Counted from the first letter of the stretch, positions 1 through 9,078 are shown. The stretch: 64,000 nt of DNA from Hyphomicrobiales bacterium (GCA_017305715.1 JAFKKG010000014.1:124001-188000), one strand, 5' to 3'. Numbers and translations: made by a program. The notes: generated from the letters alone by a model not told the origin.

Positions 1-1202
1 GCCCAGACGTCGCGCATCTGCACCATGTTGCCGAAGCGCAGGCCGCGCGAATTCTCGGTCGGCTCCTTGTTGGTGAGCTCCTTGAGCGGCGTCTGCAGCG
101 TCGGATTCTTCTCATAGAAGCCGTCCTTGATCGACTTCTCGTAGGCTGCCTTGGTGATCGGCAGGTAGCCGGATTCCTGGTGCAGCTTGGCCTGGCGGTT
201 GGTGTCGGACAGGAAGGTGAAGAATTTCGCCACGCCCTTGTATTCGTCGGATTTCTTGCCACCCATCACCCACAGCGACGCGCCGCCGATGATCGAGTTC
301 TGCGGTGCGCCGGCCGCATCCGGATAATAGGGCATCGGCGCCGAGGTGAAGTCGAATTTGGCGGTGCTCTTGGCGGTCGCGTAATAACCCGACGAGGTCA
401 GGAAGATCGCGCACTCGCCCGAAGCGAAGCGGGCCTCGCTCTTATTTTCGCGGCCGGAATAGTCGTAGGTCTTGTCCTTCTGCAGGTCGATCAGGTTCTG
501 CAGATGCTTCACATGGAGCGGCGAGTTGAAGCTCAGGACCGTGTCGAAACCATCGAGGCCGTTGGCCTTGCTTCCGATCGGCACATTATGCCAGGCGGAA
601 AATTGTTCGATGTGGGCCCAGGTCGCCCAGGCATTGGAGAAGCCGCAGGTGTTATGTCCGGCCGCCTTGAGCTTCTTGGCGGCATCGAACACGTCCGGCC
701 AGGTTTTTGGAATCTCGGCGACACCGGCCTTCTTCAACTCGTCCTTGTTGATCCACATTACCATCGAGGAGGAATTGAAGGGGAACGACAGCATGTCGCC
801 CTTGGCGGTGGAATAGTAGCCGGTGATCGCCGGCAGATAGGCCTTGGGGTCGAACGGCTCGCCCGCGTCCTTCATCAATTGGTAGACTGGCTTGATCGCG
901 CCGGTGGCGCTCATCATGGTCGCGGTGCCGACTTCGAACACCTGAATGATGTGCGGCGCGGTGCCGGCGCGAAATGCGGCGATGCCCGCATTCATGGTGT
1001 CGGGGTAGCTGCCTTTGAAGGTGGGGACGACCTTGTAGTCGGACTGGCTGGCGTTGAACTCTTCGGCGAGCTTGTTGACGATGTCGTTGTTGCCGCCGGT
1101 CATCGCATGCCACCACTGGATTTCGGTCACAGCGTAGGCCGGCGTGGCGAGCGCGAGCGCAACAGTCATGCTCGCTGCGACGCCGAATTGTCGAAATGCC
1201 AT
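1..1202 (-). CDS. ugpB: sn-glycerol-3-phosphate ABC transporter substrate-binding protein, 3' end outside window
   Basis: Extracellular solute-binding protein of the UgpB type, which captures glycerol-3-phosphate or its diesters in the periplasm for an ABC importer. Translating back from the ATG at 1202 gives a hydrophobic signal peptide (MAFRQFGVAASMTVALALA, then a TPAYA cleavage region). The mature part opens with VTEIQWWHAMTGGNN, continues with FNASQSDYKVVPTFKGSYPDT, and contains GGASLWVMGGKK near residue 300, all typical of UgpB. A purine-rich AGGAAATAC precedes the ATG. About 400 codons are present and the frame runs off the left edge, so the C-terminus and the partner genes ugpA, ugpE and ugpC are not seen. 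The family call is secure; the exact substrate is inferred from family resemblance. Confidence 0.88.
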   Translation of the reverse strand, partial: MAFRQFGVAASMTVALALATPAYAVTEIQWWHAMTGGNNDIVNKLAEEFNASQSDYKVVPTFKGSYPDTMNAGIAAFRAGTAPHIIQVFEVGTATMMSATGAIKPVYQLMKDAGEPFDPKAYLPAITGYYSTAKGDMLSFPFNSSSMVMWINKDELKKAGVAEIPKTWPDVFDAAKKLKAAGHNTCGFSNAWATWAHIEQFSAWHNVPIGSKANGLDGFDTVLSFNSPLHVKHLQNLIDLQKDKTYDYSGRENKSEARFASGECAIFLTSSGYYATAKSTAKFDFTSAPMPYYPDAAGAPQNSIIGGASLWVMGGKKSDEYKGVAKFFTFLSDTNRQAKLHQESGYLPITKAAYEKSIKDGFYEKNPTLQTPLKELTNKEPTENSRGLRFGNMVQMRDVW

Positions 1203-1339
1203 GTATTTCCTCCAGGTTGGGGTCGCCATCTTCGTTTCGCGCGATAACAGCGCCGGATGACGTATAAATGACCGTATAAGCGAAAGCATGCTAGTGGGGA
1301 AGCGGCGCCAGAGGGAAGCCGGAAAATAGGCGGAGGCAA

Positions 1340-1460
1340 TCGTCGCCCCGGCGAAAGCCGGGGCCATGATCACCGTGCTTGGTGTTGGCATAGATGATCG
1401 CCACCGTGCCACAAACAAAGGCTGCGGCGTATGGGCCCCGGCTCAAGGCCGGGGCGATGC
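1340..1460. repeat. Dispersed palindrome-bounded intergenic element, copy A
   Basis: About 120 bp bounded by inverted GC-rich arms (CGTCGCCCCGGC at the left and its complement GCCGGGGCGATG at the right). Each arm is itself a small hairpin (CCCCGGC-GAAA-GCCGGGG and CCCCGGC-TCAA-GGCCGGGG). The interior aligns with the copies at 24756-24884 and 46314-46432: a CCCATA...CCGCA block, an ACGGTG block and a final CACGGTGATCATGG block. It ends directly against the stop codon of the CoA-transferase gene. Confidence 0.75.
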
Positions 1461-1462
1461 GT

Positions 1463-2668
1463 TCAGCGCTTCCGCTCTGGGCCGCAGACCACACCCTTGG
1501 CAACCAGGGCCTCGACCTCGCTCTTGGAGTAGCCGAACTCTCCCAGCACCTCGGCGGAGTGCTGGCTGAATTTCGGCGGCGTCCGGCGCAGGCTCGGCTT
1601 GGTGCGCTCCAGGCGGATCGGCGAGGCGACACCCTTGTACCAGTCCTTTTCGATGACATCGCCGCGATGCAGCGTATGGGCGGCGGTCAGCGCCTGATCG
1701 ATCTTCTGCACCGGTCCTGCCGGCAGGCCGGCGGCCAGCAGGCGATTGCAGAGCGGCTCGGCGTCATGCTGGCTGAACACCGCAGCCAGCTCCTCGCGCA
1801 GCGCGTCGCGGTTGGCGATGCGGTCCTTGTTGCGGGCAAAGCGCGGATCGGTGCCGAGTTCGGGCTTGCCGATTTCCTTGGCGAGCTTGCGGAAGGTGCC
1901 ATCATTGCCGACGCCGATGAAGATGTTGTCGGTCCGGGTCGGAAAGATCGCGTAGGGCACGAGGTTGGGGTGCTCGTTGCCGGTGAGGCCAGGTGGCTTG
2001 CCATGCATGAAGTAATTCGCGGTGTGCGGATGCATGATCGCCAGACCGGTTTCGTACAGCGTGGTCTCGAGGAACTGGCCGAGCCCCGATCGCTGCCGCT
2101 CCGACAGTGCCATCAGGATGCCGATCGCGGCATAGAGCCCGGTGGTGATGTCGACGAGGGGAACGCCGATCCGCATCGGGCCGCTTTGCGGCGAGCCGGT
2201 CGCCGCGATCATGCCCGTCATGGCCTGGATGATCGCGTCATAGCCGGGATTGCCGCCGCGCGGACCATCGCCGCCGAAGCCGGAAATCCGGCAATGCACC
2301 AGCTTTGGAAATTTTTCGCGCAGCACGTCGTTGCCGATACCCCATTTGTCGAGCGTGCCCGGCTTGAAATTCTCGATCAGGACGTCGGCGGTCTCCAGCA
2401 TCTTCAACAGCACAGTGCGGCCGCCCTCGGAGGCGAGGTCGAGCCCGATCGAGCGCTTGTTGCGGTTGATGCCGACGAAATAGGCGGCGTCCTCGTCATG
2501 GAACGGAGGGCCCCAGTCGCGCACTTCGTCGCCGGCGGGCGGTTCGACCTTGATGACGTCGGCGCCGTGGTCGGCGAGAATCTGCGTGCAATAGGGGCCG
2601 CCGAGCACGCGCGTCAGATCGATCACGCGCAAGCCGGTCATGGCGCCGGAAGTCGCTGGAGAACTCAT
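1463..2668 (-). CDS. CaiB/BaiF family CoA-transferase
   Basis: Class III CoA-transferase of 401 aa, a usual length for this family, which moves CoA between carboxylic acids through an aspartyl-CoA thioester. The N-terminal block GLRVIDLTRVLGGPYCTQILADHGADVIKVEPP (residues 12-44) is the family signature. NRNKRSIGLDL (68-78) and NPGYDAIIQAMTG (140-152) follow, with Asp144 as the expected catalytic residue. The C-terminus has the usual LxRTPP and LGEFGYS elements. The substrate cannot be told from sequence; formyl-, succinyl- and acyl-CoA transferases look alike. It stands alone: ugpB upstream is transcribed the same way but separated by a repeat element, and the ohr gene on the other side is an independent unit. 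Confidence 0.88.
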   Translation of the reverse strand: MSSPATSGAMTGLRVIDLTRVLGGPYCTQILADHGADVIKVEPPAGDEVRDWGPPFHDEDAAYFVGINRNKRSIGLDLASEGGRTVLLKMLETADVLIENFKPGTLDKWGIGNDVLREKFPKLVHCRISGFGGDGPRGGNPGYDAIIQAMTGMIAATGSPQSGPMRIGVPLVDITTGLYAAIGILMALSERQRSGLGQFLETTLYETGLAIMHPHTANYFMHGKPPGLTGNEHPNLVPYAIFPTRTDNIFIGVGNDGTFRKLAKEIGKPELGTDPRFARNKDRIANRDALREELAAVFSQHDAEPLCNRLLAAGLPAGPVQKIDQALTAAHTLHRGDVIEKDWYKGVASPIRLERTKPSLRRTPPKFSQHSAEVLGEFGYSKSEVEALVAKGVVCGPERKR

Positions 2669-2820
2669 GGAAGAAACCTTCGCTCAAGATCAACGGAATG
2701 CTTGAGCTACCGGTCTTCGCCCGCGTCGGCAATGCCCGCGCGCGCGTGGGCGCATGCGGTAACGGGCCTCACGCGAAAGACGGCCCGCCAGGTTTCCCGG
2801 CGGGCCGTTCAGGATGGCCG

Positions 2821-3249
2821 TTACACCACGGTCAGGCGCACATCCACGTTGCCGCGGGTGGCGTTGGAATACGGGCACACATGGTGCGCTTTCTGAACCA
2901 GCGCTTCGGCGTCGGCCTTGGAGAGGCCGGGCAGCGAGACGGCAAGGTCGATGTCGAGGCCAAAGCCGCCTTCCGAGCGCGGGCCGATGCCGACGGTGGA
3001 GGTGACGGAGGCGTCCGCGGGCACCTTCACGCCGCCGCCCTGGGCGGCAACCGCCTTCATCGCGCCGATGAAACAGGCGGCGTAGCCGGCCGCGAACAGC
3101 TGTTCGGGGTTGTTGCCGGCGCCACCGCCGCCGCCGAGCTCCTTCGGGGTCGCAAGCTTGACGCTGAAGGCGCCGTCGGCGGTTGAGGCGGTGCCGTCGC
3201 GGCCGCCGGTGGCTGTTGCGGTGGTCTTGTAGAGGACTTTCACGGACAT
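2821..3249 (-). CDS. ohr: Organic hydroperoxide resistance protein Ohr
   Basis: Cytoplasmic thiol peroxidase of the OsmC/Ohr fold that reduces fatty-acid and other organic hydroperoxides using lipoyl-dependent electrons. The protein is 142 aa when started at the ATG at 3249, which has GGGAGACCAAC just upstream; a longer open frame begins at 3297 but lacks a ribosome site. The two redox cysteines are Cys59 (AACFIGAM) and Cys125 (HHVCPYSNATRGN). The supporting Arg18 and Glu49 are also present, as is PEQLFAAGYAACF. It is divergent from a MarR-type gene with the sensing cysteines of OhrR, the standard ohr/ohrR arrangement, so induction by organic peroxides is expected. Confidence 0.93.
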   Translation of the reverse strand: MSVKVLYKTTATATGGRDGTASTADGAFSVKLATPKELGGGGGAGNNPEQLFAAGYAACFIGAMKAVAAQGGGVKVPADASVTSTVGIGPRSEGGFGLDIDLAVSLPGLSKADAEALVQKAHHVCPYSNATRGNVDVRLTVV

Positions 3250-3301
3250 GTTGGTCTCCCTTGGGTTTGGTTTCGATGGCAGACATATAGCGCACAATTA
3301 G

Positions 3302-3313
3302 ATTGCGCACAAT
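3302..3313. promoter_or_regulatory. Candidate OhrR operator 1
   Basis: ATTGCGCACAAT is an inverted repeat ATTG-N4-CAAT in the ohr/ohrR intergenic region, about 50 bp upstream of the ohr start. A partial direct copy, GCGCACAA, occurs 15 bp to the left (3290-3297). Assignment to OhrR is an inference from position and symmetry. Confidence 0.5.
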
Positions 3314-3339
3314 AGAAAAGATGCAAGGCCCGCGATTTA

Positions 3340-3351
3340 ATTGTAAGCAAT
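3340..3351. promoter_or_regulatory. Candidate OhrR operator 2
   Basis: ATTGTAAGCAAT repeats the same ATTG-N4-CAAT symmetry 38 bp from the first site, nearer to ohrR. Two equivalent half-symmetric sites between divergent genes fit joint control of ohr and ohrR. Confidence 0.5.
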
Positions 3352-3410
3352 TGATTAGGCCCGTCCGCAGCCCTAAATGATCACGGGCGTCATTCTTTGG
3401 CGAGGTGCAA

Positions 3411-3866
3411 ATGGCCAGGAAACCGGCGGTCGATCCGCTGCTGCTCGGCAATCAGATCTGCTTTGCGGTGTATTCCACCGCGCATGCGTTCAACCGCTTC
3501 TACAAGCCGCTGCTCGACAAGCTGGGCCTGACCTATCCGCAATATCTCGTGATGATGGTGCTGTGGGAGCGGGACGGCGTGCCCGTCAAGGACATCGGCG
3601 AGAAGCTGTTCCTGGATTCCGGCACGTTGACGCCGCTCTTGAAGCGGATGGAGGCCACGGGCCTCATCAAGCGCACGCGCTCGACGCAAGACGAGCGCCA
3701 GGTGCTGATCGCCCTGACGCCGCATGGCCACGCGCTGCGCGAGAAAGCGCGCGCCGTGCCGGAGGCCATGCTGGCAAGCTCGGCCTGCTCGGTGGGCGAA
3801 CTGTTCGCGATGAAGAATGAACTGGAAGCGCTGCGCGACAAGCTGAACGCAGCGCTGGGGGAGTAG
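3411..3866 (+). CDS. ohrR: MarR family organic-peroxide sensor repressor OhrR
   Basis: Transcriptional repressor of 151 aa that releases ohr when its reactive cysteine is oxidised. The reactive cysteine lies in GNQICFAVYSTAHAFNRFYKPLL (Cys17), the hallmark of OhrR. A second cysteine at 126 (SSACSVGELF) makes this a two-Cys type like Xanthomonas OhrR, which forms a disulfide. The winged helix is visible as LGLTYPQYLVMMVLW, KDIGEKLFLDSGTLTPLLKRME and the wing RTRSTQDERQVLIALT. The ATG at 3411 follows GAGGTGCAA; an in-frame GTG at 3405 is possible but lies inside that ribosome site. Divergent from ohr. Confidence 0.92.
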   Translation: MARKPAVDPLLLGNQICFAVYSTAHAFNRFYKPLLDKLGLTYPQYLVMMVLWERDGVPVKDIGEKLFLDSGTLTPLLKRMEATGLIKRTRSTQDERQVLIALTPHGHALREKARAVPEAMLASSACSVGELFAMKNELEALRDKLNAALGE

Positions 3867-4040
3867 GGGCGGTTAGAGCCGTTTCTTCGCGAAGGCCCGG
3901 CCGGAGGCGGCTCGCGCAAAGAGCAGGGCCGGATGGTAGGTGGTCCCACGTGGTTCCGCCACGCGTAGCCCGAGGCAAATCAAGGAAATGATGTCGGTGG
4001 GAGGGTCCGGCCAGTCGTCGCCGTTCGAGCCATGGCGAGG

Positions 4041-4112
4041 CAGCCTTCGCTCCCTTCGCTACGATGGACTGTTCGGGCCTGCCCAGCCGTAGCTCGCGAA
4101 GCGAGCGAAGGC

Positions 4113-4114
<2 letters not shown>
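4041..4114. repeat. Composite palindrome overlapping the 3' end of tRNA-Ala
   Basis: The arm CAGCCTTCGCTC at 4041-4052, continuing to TTCGCTAC, is repeated inverted at 4089-4114, and the inner arm is itself a hairpin (GCTCG-CTT-CGCGAGC). The right arm shares two bases with the CCA end of the tRNA. Read on the minus strand, the tRNA transcript would run straight into this structure, so it may act as a processing or end signal, or be a REP-like element inserted at the tRNA. Confidence 0.65.
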
Positions 4115-4188
<74 letters not shown>

Positions 4189-4253
4189 TTAACCGATCCG
4201 CGCGCCGTGGGGGACGCGCTGGCATGACCCTGAACCACAGTTCAGGGCCGATC

Positions 4254-4679
4254 TCAAGTCTCTTCGTCGCCGCCGACGTCGCCAATGATGTCGGTGACGT
4301 CTTCATCCCCTTCTTCCTCGTCGGCGATGAAGGTCGAATCATCGTCATCATCGTCTTCGATGGTTTCATCGATTTCGATGTCGTCTTCTGATTCGGGGAC
4401 GACGGCCTTGACCTTGCCGGAATTCTCTTCGGCGTCGGCCTCCTCGAGCGAGACCAATTCCTCGGCCTCGGCGGGTTCCGGCATGTCGGCGGCAGCGGTT
4501 GCGGACGCGGCCGCGGCGCGTGCGGCGGCATCACCGCGGGAGGCCCGCGGCGGCGCAATCGGCGCAATCGGCACGACTTCGCCGGTGTAGGGCGAGATCA
4601 CGGGATTCTTGTTCAGGTCGTAGAACTTCTTACCCGTCGTCGGGCAAATGCGTTTGGTTCCGAGATCGGATTTGGCCAC
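4254..4679 (-). CDS. FYDLN-domain acidic protein (TIGR02300 family)
   Basis: Small protein of about 141 aa, conserved in alphaproteobacteria and of unknown function. The N-terminus is AKSDLGTKRICPTTGKKFYDLNKNPVISPYTG, the FYDLN signature, which contains one cysteine. The rest is an alanine-rich linker followed by a very acidic C-terminus (clusters of Asp and Glu, including a run of six Asp). The GTG at 4679 is taken as start because AGGA lies eight bases upstream and the family begins at MAKSDLG. An ATG at 4718 would add 13 untypical residues. It sits alone between tRNA-Ala and aroA. A nucleic-acid or protein-binding role is plausible from composition only. Confidence 0.85.
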   Translation of the reverse strand: MAKSDLGTKRICPTTGKKFYDLNKNPVISPYTGEVVPIAPIAPPRASRGDAAARAAAASATAAADMPEPAEAEELVSLEEADAEENSGKVKAVVPESEDDIEIDETIEDDDDDDSTFIADEEEGDEDVTDIIGDVGGDEET

Positions 4680-4825
4680 GTGTGGAATCCTGGGGATTTC
4701 TGAAAAACGGTGCTTCACTTGGCTAGTTGCTAGGCTGCTGTCAATAGCGGTTTGCGCGCATTTGCCGACCGCGTGACGCTGGCTTGCCTATGTGATACCT
4801 GCCGGTCCCGCGAGAGGACACAATC

Positions 4826-6163
4826 TTGACCCATTCTCCCCACCCAACCCCCCTGGAATCCCGCTCCAGCGGCCCCCTGAGCGGCAAAGTCCGCGTTCCC
4901 GGCGACAAGTCGATTTCCCACCGGGCCCTGATCCTGGGGGCGCTTTCGGTTGGGGAAACCCGGATTTCGGGGCTGCTCGAGGGCGAAGACGTGCTCAATA
5001 CGGCCAAATCGATGCAGGCGCTGGGCGCCCGTGTCGACCGGACCGGACCGTTTGCGTGGTCCGTCCGGGGCGTCGGGGTGGCCGGATTCGCCCAGCCCGC
5101 CGCGCCGCTCGATTTTGGCAATTCCGGCACCGGCTGCCGGCTGGTGATGGGGGCGGTGGCCGGCTGCCCGATTTCGGCGGTTTTCGACGGCGACGCCTCG
5201 CTGCGCTCGCGGCCGATGCGGCGGATCCTCGATCCCCTGGAATTGATGGGCGCCAAGACTGGCGAGGCCAAAGAGGGCGGCCGCCTGCCGCTGACGCTGC
5301 ATGGCGCCCGCGAGCCCGTGCCGATCCTGTACCGGACGCCGGTGGCCTCTGCCCAGATCAAGTCGGCGGTACTATTGGCGGGGCTTGCCGCGCCGGGAGT
5401 AACCACGGTCATCGAGCAGGAAGCCAGCCGCGACCATACCGAACTGATGCTGAAGCATTTTGGCGCGCAGATCGTCTCGACCAACGAAGGCAGCCACGGT
5501 CGCAAGATTGCGCTCACCGGCCAGCCCGAGTTGCACGGCGCCGATGTCGTGGTGCCTGCTGATCCCTCGTCGGCCGCATTTCCGATCGTGGCGGCGCTGA
5601 TCGTTGAAGGCTCGGATATCGTTTTCTCCGACGTCATGACCAATCCGCTGCGCACCGGCCTGTTCGCGACCTTGCGCGAGATGGGCGCCTCGATCGAGGA
5701 GAGCGACGTGCGCGGCGACGCCGGCGAGCCGATGGCCACCTTGCGCGTGCGTGCTTCAAAACTGCGCGGCGTGGAAGTGCCGCCCGAGCGCGCGCCCTCG
5801 ATGATCGACGAATATCTGGTGCTCGCGGTGGCGGCGGCGTTTGCCGAAGGCACCACCATCATGCGCGGCCTGCAGGAATTGCGGGTCAAGGAATCCGACC
5901 GGCTGGAGGCGACCGCCGACATGTTGCGTGTCAACGGCGTCAAGGTGGAGGTTTCGGGCGACGATCTGATCGTCGAAGGCCGCGGACACGTGCCGGGCGG
6001 CGGTCTCGTCGCCACCCACATGGATCACCGCATTGCGATGTCGGCGCTGGTGATGGGACTTGCCGCCGACAAGCCGGTCAAGGTCGACGACACCAGCTTC
6101 ATCGCCACCAGCTTTCCGGATTTCATTCCGATGATGCGCGGGCTGGGCGCGGAGTTTTCCTGA
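4826..6163 (+). CDS. aroA: 3-phosphoshikimate 1-carboxyvinyltransferase (EPSP synthase, class II-like)
   Basis: Sixth step of the shikimate pathway: joins phosphoenolpyruvate to shikimate-3-phosphate. The protein is 445 aa with [23 protein letters not shown] at residues 18-40, the RPM motif, [37 protein letters not shown] and [11 protein letters not shown]. Overall it follows the class II sequences such as Agrobacterium CP4. The start is a TTG at 4826 preceded by GAGAGGACACAATC, with no better ATG. The PEP loop reads [11 protein letters not shown], so residue 101 is Gly where the glyphosate-tolerant CP4 enzyme has Ala. It is followed 154 bases later by cmk, a coupling common in this order of bacteria. 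Confidence 0.95.
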   Translation: MTHSPHPTPLESRSSGPLSGKVRVPGDKSISHRALILGALSVGETRISGLLEGEDVLNTAKSMQALGARVDRTGPFAWSVRGVGVAGFAQPAAPLDFGNSGTGCRLVMGAVAGCPISAVFDGDASLRSRPMRRILDPLELMGAKTGEAKEGGRLPLTLHGAREPVPILYRTPVASAQIKSAVLLAGLAAPGVTTVIEQEASRDHTELMLKHFGAQIVSTNEGSHGRKIALTGQPELHGADVVVPADPSSAAFPIVAALIVEGSDIVFSDVMTNPLRTGLFATLREMGASIEESDVRGDAGEPMATLRVRASKLRGVEVPPERAPSMIDEYLVLAVAAAFAEGTTIMRGLQELRVKESDRLEATADMLRVNGVKVEVSGDDLIVEGRGHVPGGGLVATHMDHRIAMSALVMGLAADKPVKVDDTSFIATSFPDFIPMMRGLGAEFS

Positions 6164-6317
6164 ACCGGATTGCCCCGGCGGCGAAATCAGCCCGCCATTG
6201 CGCCATGATCTTCGCGGCTGTTCCCCGGCCACTGCTCGGCCGGTGGGGTCGCGGGCAGGCGGCGGCGTCCAACCGTTAGACCCATCCACGCTTGACCAAC
6301 CGGCCGCTCTGTCGCAC

Positions 6318-6959
6318 ATGGCTCCAATGATCATCGCCATCGACGGGCCCGCCGCCTCGGGCAAGGGCACGCTGGCCAAGCGGCTTGCGCAGCATTACGG
6401 CTATCGCCATCTCGACACCGGCGTGATTTATCGCGCGGTTGCCAAGAGGCTGCTGGATGACGGGTTTGACCTTGTCGACGAAGCCCGCGCGGTCGCCGCC
6501 GCGATGGCGCTCGATCCCGGGAATTTTGGCCATCCCGAACTGAAGTCGCAGCGGATCGGCGATGCCGCCTCCGTGGTGTCGGCCATCCCCGCCGTGCGGG
6601 AAGCACTGGTCAATTTTCAGCGCCAGTTCGCGGCCGATCCGCCAGGCGCTGTGCTCGACGGCCGCGACATCGGTACCGTGATCTGCCCGAATGCCGAGGT
6701 GAAGATTTTCGTCGTCGCCGACCCCAAGGTGCGGGCCCGCCGCCGGACGCTGGAAGTGCTGGCGCGGGGCGAAGCGGCCGATGAGGCGCTGGTGCTGGCC
6801 GATATTCTCAAGCGCGACGAGCGGGATCGAAACCGGGCCGCGGCGCCCCTCAAGGCCGCGGCAGACGCCCATCTCCTGGATAATTCCAATCTCGATATCG
6901 AAGGCGGGGTCCAGGCCGCGATCGCGATCGTCGAGGCGGTCCGCGCCGCGCGGCGTTGA
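6318..6959 (+). CDS. cmk: Cytidylate kinase
   Basis: Phosphorylates CMP and dCMP with ATP. About 213 aa with the P-loop [18 protein letters not shown] at the N-terminus, [12 protein letters not shown] just after it, [23 protein letters not shown] in the middle and [12 protein letters not shown] / [16 protein letters not shown] in the LID region. Two ATGs compete, 6318 ([10 protein letters not shown]) and 6327 (MIIAIDG), with no clear ribosome site for either. The open frame extends to 6198, but those residues do not belong to the family. It lies between aroA and rpsA, the usual aroA-cmk-rpsA order. Confidence 0.94.
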   Translation: MAPMIIAIDGPAASGKGTLAKRLAQHYGYRHLDTGVIYRAVAKRLLDDGFDLVDEARAVAAAMALDPGNFGHPELKSQRIGDAASVVSAIPAVREALVNFQRQFAADPPGAVLDGRDIGTVICPNAEVKIFVVADPKVRARRRTLEVLARGEAADEALVLADILKRDERDRNRAAAPLKAAADAHLLDNSNLDIEGGVQAAIAIVEAVRAARR

Positions 6960-7323
6960 TACCCGCCTATCCGGGTCGATTTCGGACCAAACAGGCCCGA
7001 AAACAGGCATTCCCGGCTTGCCGAAAATGTCCCTTGGGGCTATATCACCGGCCATCCGGGCCGCCATCGATGAGATCAGGGCTGTCCGAGCGGGCCGGCA
7101 GGCGGTTTCAGCCCCTGCCGTCATTGGAGGAAAGCCCGCTCCAGGTTCTTGAAGTCGATATTTCAGGCCCCGGATAAATCAACGTATCGAACGTGCAGGC
7201 ATGCTGCCGGCCCGCTTTTGCGCCTCCCGCAAATGCGGTCGTTAGGATTGCGGACCCCTGACACTTCACGCGCGGTACGTCCCTTAACCCGAATGGCCGG
7301 CGACACCCGCATCTGGAGAACAA
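6960..7323 (+). other. Non-coding leader region between cmk and rpsA
   Basis: 364 bp without a convincing gene; short open frames here have no ribosome site and no family resemblance. It should hold the rpsA promoter and 5' leader. S1 often represses its own synthesis through its leader, so structure here may matter, but I cannot define an operator by eye. TCTGGAGAACAA directly before the ATG at 7324 is the S1 ribosome site. Confidence 0.5.
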
Positions 7324-9024
7324 ATGGCTTCGACTGCTGCTTCCTATAATCCTACCCGTGACGATTTCGCTGCGATGCTGGACGAATCCTTCGCCGGCGG
7401 CAATTTGCAGGAAAGCTCCGTCATCAAGGGTATTGTTGTCGCGATCGAGAAGGATATGGCCGTCATCGACGTCGGCCTGAAGACCGAAGGCCGCGTGGCG
7501 CTGCGCGAGTTCGCAGGACCCGGCCGCGAAAGCGATCTCAAGGTTGGCGACGAGGTCGAGGTGTTCCTCGACAGAATCGAAAATGCGCTCGGCGAAGCCG
7601 TGCTGTCGCGCGACAAGGCGCGCCGCGAGGAAAGCTGGGGCAAGCTCGAGAAGGCCTTCAACAACAACGAGAAGGTTCACGGCGTCATCTTCAACCAGGT
7701 CAAGGGCGGCTTCACCGTCGACCTCGATGGCGCTGTCGCCTTCCTGCCGCGTTCGCAGGTCGACATCCGCCCGATCCGCGACGTCGCGCCGCTGATGAAC
7801 AATTCGCAGCCGTTCCAGATCCTCAAGATGGATCGCCGCCGCGGCAACATCGTGGTGTCGCGCCGCACGGTTCTCGAAGAGACCCGCGCCGAGCAGCGCC
7901 AGGAGCTGGTGCAGAACCTCGAAGAGGGTCAGGTCATCGACGGCGTGGTCAAGAACATCACCGATTACGGTGCGTTCGTTGATCTCGGCGGCATCGACGG
8001 CCTGCTGCACGTCACCGATATCGCCTGGCGCCGGGTCAATCACCCGACCGAGGTGCTCACCATCGGCCAGACGGTGAAGGTCAAGATCATCAAGATCAAC
8101 CACGAGACCCACCGTATCTCGCTCGGCATGAAGCAGTTGCTGGACGATCCGTGGCAGGGCATCGAGGCGAAGTACCCGCTGAACGCGCGCTTCACCGGCC
8201 GCGTCACCAACATCACCGACTACGGCGCGTTCGTCGAACTGGAGCCGGGCATCGAAGGCCTGATCCACGTCTCGGAAATGTCATGGACCAAGAAGAACAT
8301 GCACCCCGGCAAGATCGTTTCGACCTCGCAGGAAGTCGAAGTGCAGGTGCTCGAAGTGGATTCGGTCAAGCGCCGTATCTCGCTCGGCCTCAAGCAGACC
8401 ATGCGCAACCCCTGGGAAGTTTTCGTCGAGAAATTCCCGGTCGGTTCGACCGTCGAAGGCGAGGTCAAGAACAAGACCGAGTTCGGCCTGTTCCTCGGCC
8501 TCGAGGGCGACGTCGACGGCATGGTCCATCTCTCCGACCTCGACTGGAAGCTGCCGGGCGAGCAGGTGATCGACAACTTCAAGAAGGGCGACATGGTCAA
8601 GGCCGTGGTGCTCGACGTCGATGTCGAAAAGGAGCGCATCTCGCTCGGCGTGAAGCAACTCGAAGGCGACCCCTTCGCGGAGCCGGGCGACGTCAAGAAG
8701 GGCGCGGTCGTGACCTGCGAAGTGCTCGAGGTGAAGGAAGCCGGTATCGAGGTGAAGATCTCGGGCACCGATTTCACCACCTTCATCAAGCGGTCGGAAC
8801 TGGCCCGCGATCGCAACGATCAGCGCGCCGAGCGTTTCGCCGTCGGCGAGAAGGTCGATGCCCGCGTGATCCAGTTCGACAAGAAGGCCCGCAAGGTGCA
8901 GGTCTCGATCAAGGCGCTGGAAGTTGCCGAAGAGAAGGAAGCCATCGCGCAATACGGCTCCTCCGATTCGGGAGCGACGCTGGGCGACATCCTCGGCACC
9001 GCGCTCAAGAACCGCGACAAGTAA
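7324..9024 (+). CDS. rpsA: 30S ribosomal protein S1
   Basis: Ribosomal protein that captures mRNA for translation. The 566-aa product has the standard N-terminal MASTAASYNPTRDDFAAMLDESF, which contacts the ribosome, followed by six S1 RNA-binding repeats. Repeats 3 and 4 carry the near-identical KNITDYGAFVDLGGIDGLLHVTDI and TNITDYGAFVELEPGIEGLIHVSEM, and repeat 5 has KNKTEFGLFLGLEGDVDGMVHLSDL. It ends with LGDILGTALKNRDK. Length and repeat number match other proteobacterial S1 proteins. Followed by a strong intrinsic terminator. Confidence 0.97.
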   Translation: MASTAASYNPTRDDFAAMLDESFAGGNLQESSVIKGIVVAIEKDMAVIDVGLKTEGRVALREFAGPGRESDLKVGDEVEVFLDRIENALGEAVLSRDKARREESWGKLEKAFNNNEKVHGVIFNQVKGGFTVDLDGAVAFLPRSQVDIRPIRDVAPLMNNSQPFQILKMDRRRGNIVVSRRTVLEETRAEQRQELVQNLEEGQVIDGVVKNITDYGAFVDLGGIDGLLHVTDIAWRRVNHPTEVLTIGQTVKVKIIKINHETHRISLGMKQLLDDPWQGIEAKYPLNARFTGRVTNITDYGAFVELEPGIEGLIHVSEMSWTKKNMHPGKIVSTSQEVEVQVLEVDSVKRRISLGLKQTMRNPWEVFVEKFPVGSTVEGEVKNKTEFGLFLGLEGDVDGMVHLSDLDWKLPGEQVIDNFKKGDMVKAVVLDVDVEKERISLGVKQLEGDPFAEPGDVKKGAVVTCEVLEVKEAGIEVKISGTDFTTFIKRSELARDRNDQRAERFAVGEKVDARVIQFDKKARKVQVSIKALEVAEEKEAIAQYGSSDSGATLGDILGTALKNRDK

Positions 9025-9050
9025 GCGTCAGCTTTCCTGTCCAAGCATCA

Positions 9051-9078
9051 GGCCCCGGTTTTCGACCGGGGCCTTTTT
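9051..9078 (+). terminator. Intrinsic terminator after rpsA
   Basis: Perfect eight-base stem GGCCCCGG / CCGGGGCC with loop TTTTCGA, followed by TTTTT. It begins 26 bases after the rpsA stop. Confidence 0.88.

Noticed and set aside
180..1247. Plus-strand open frame across the ugpB gene
   Set aside because: The minus strand reads a complete UgpB-type protein with signal peptide; the plus frame is its antisense shadow.
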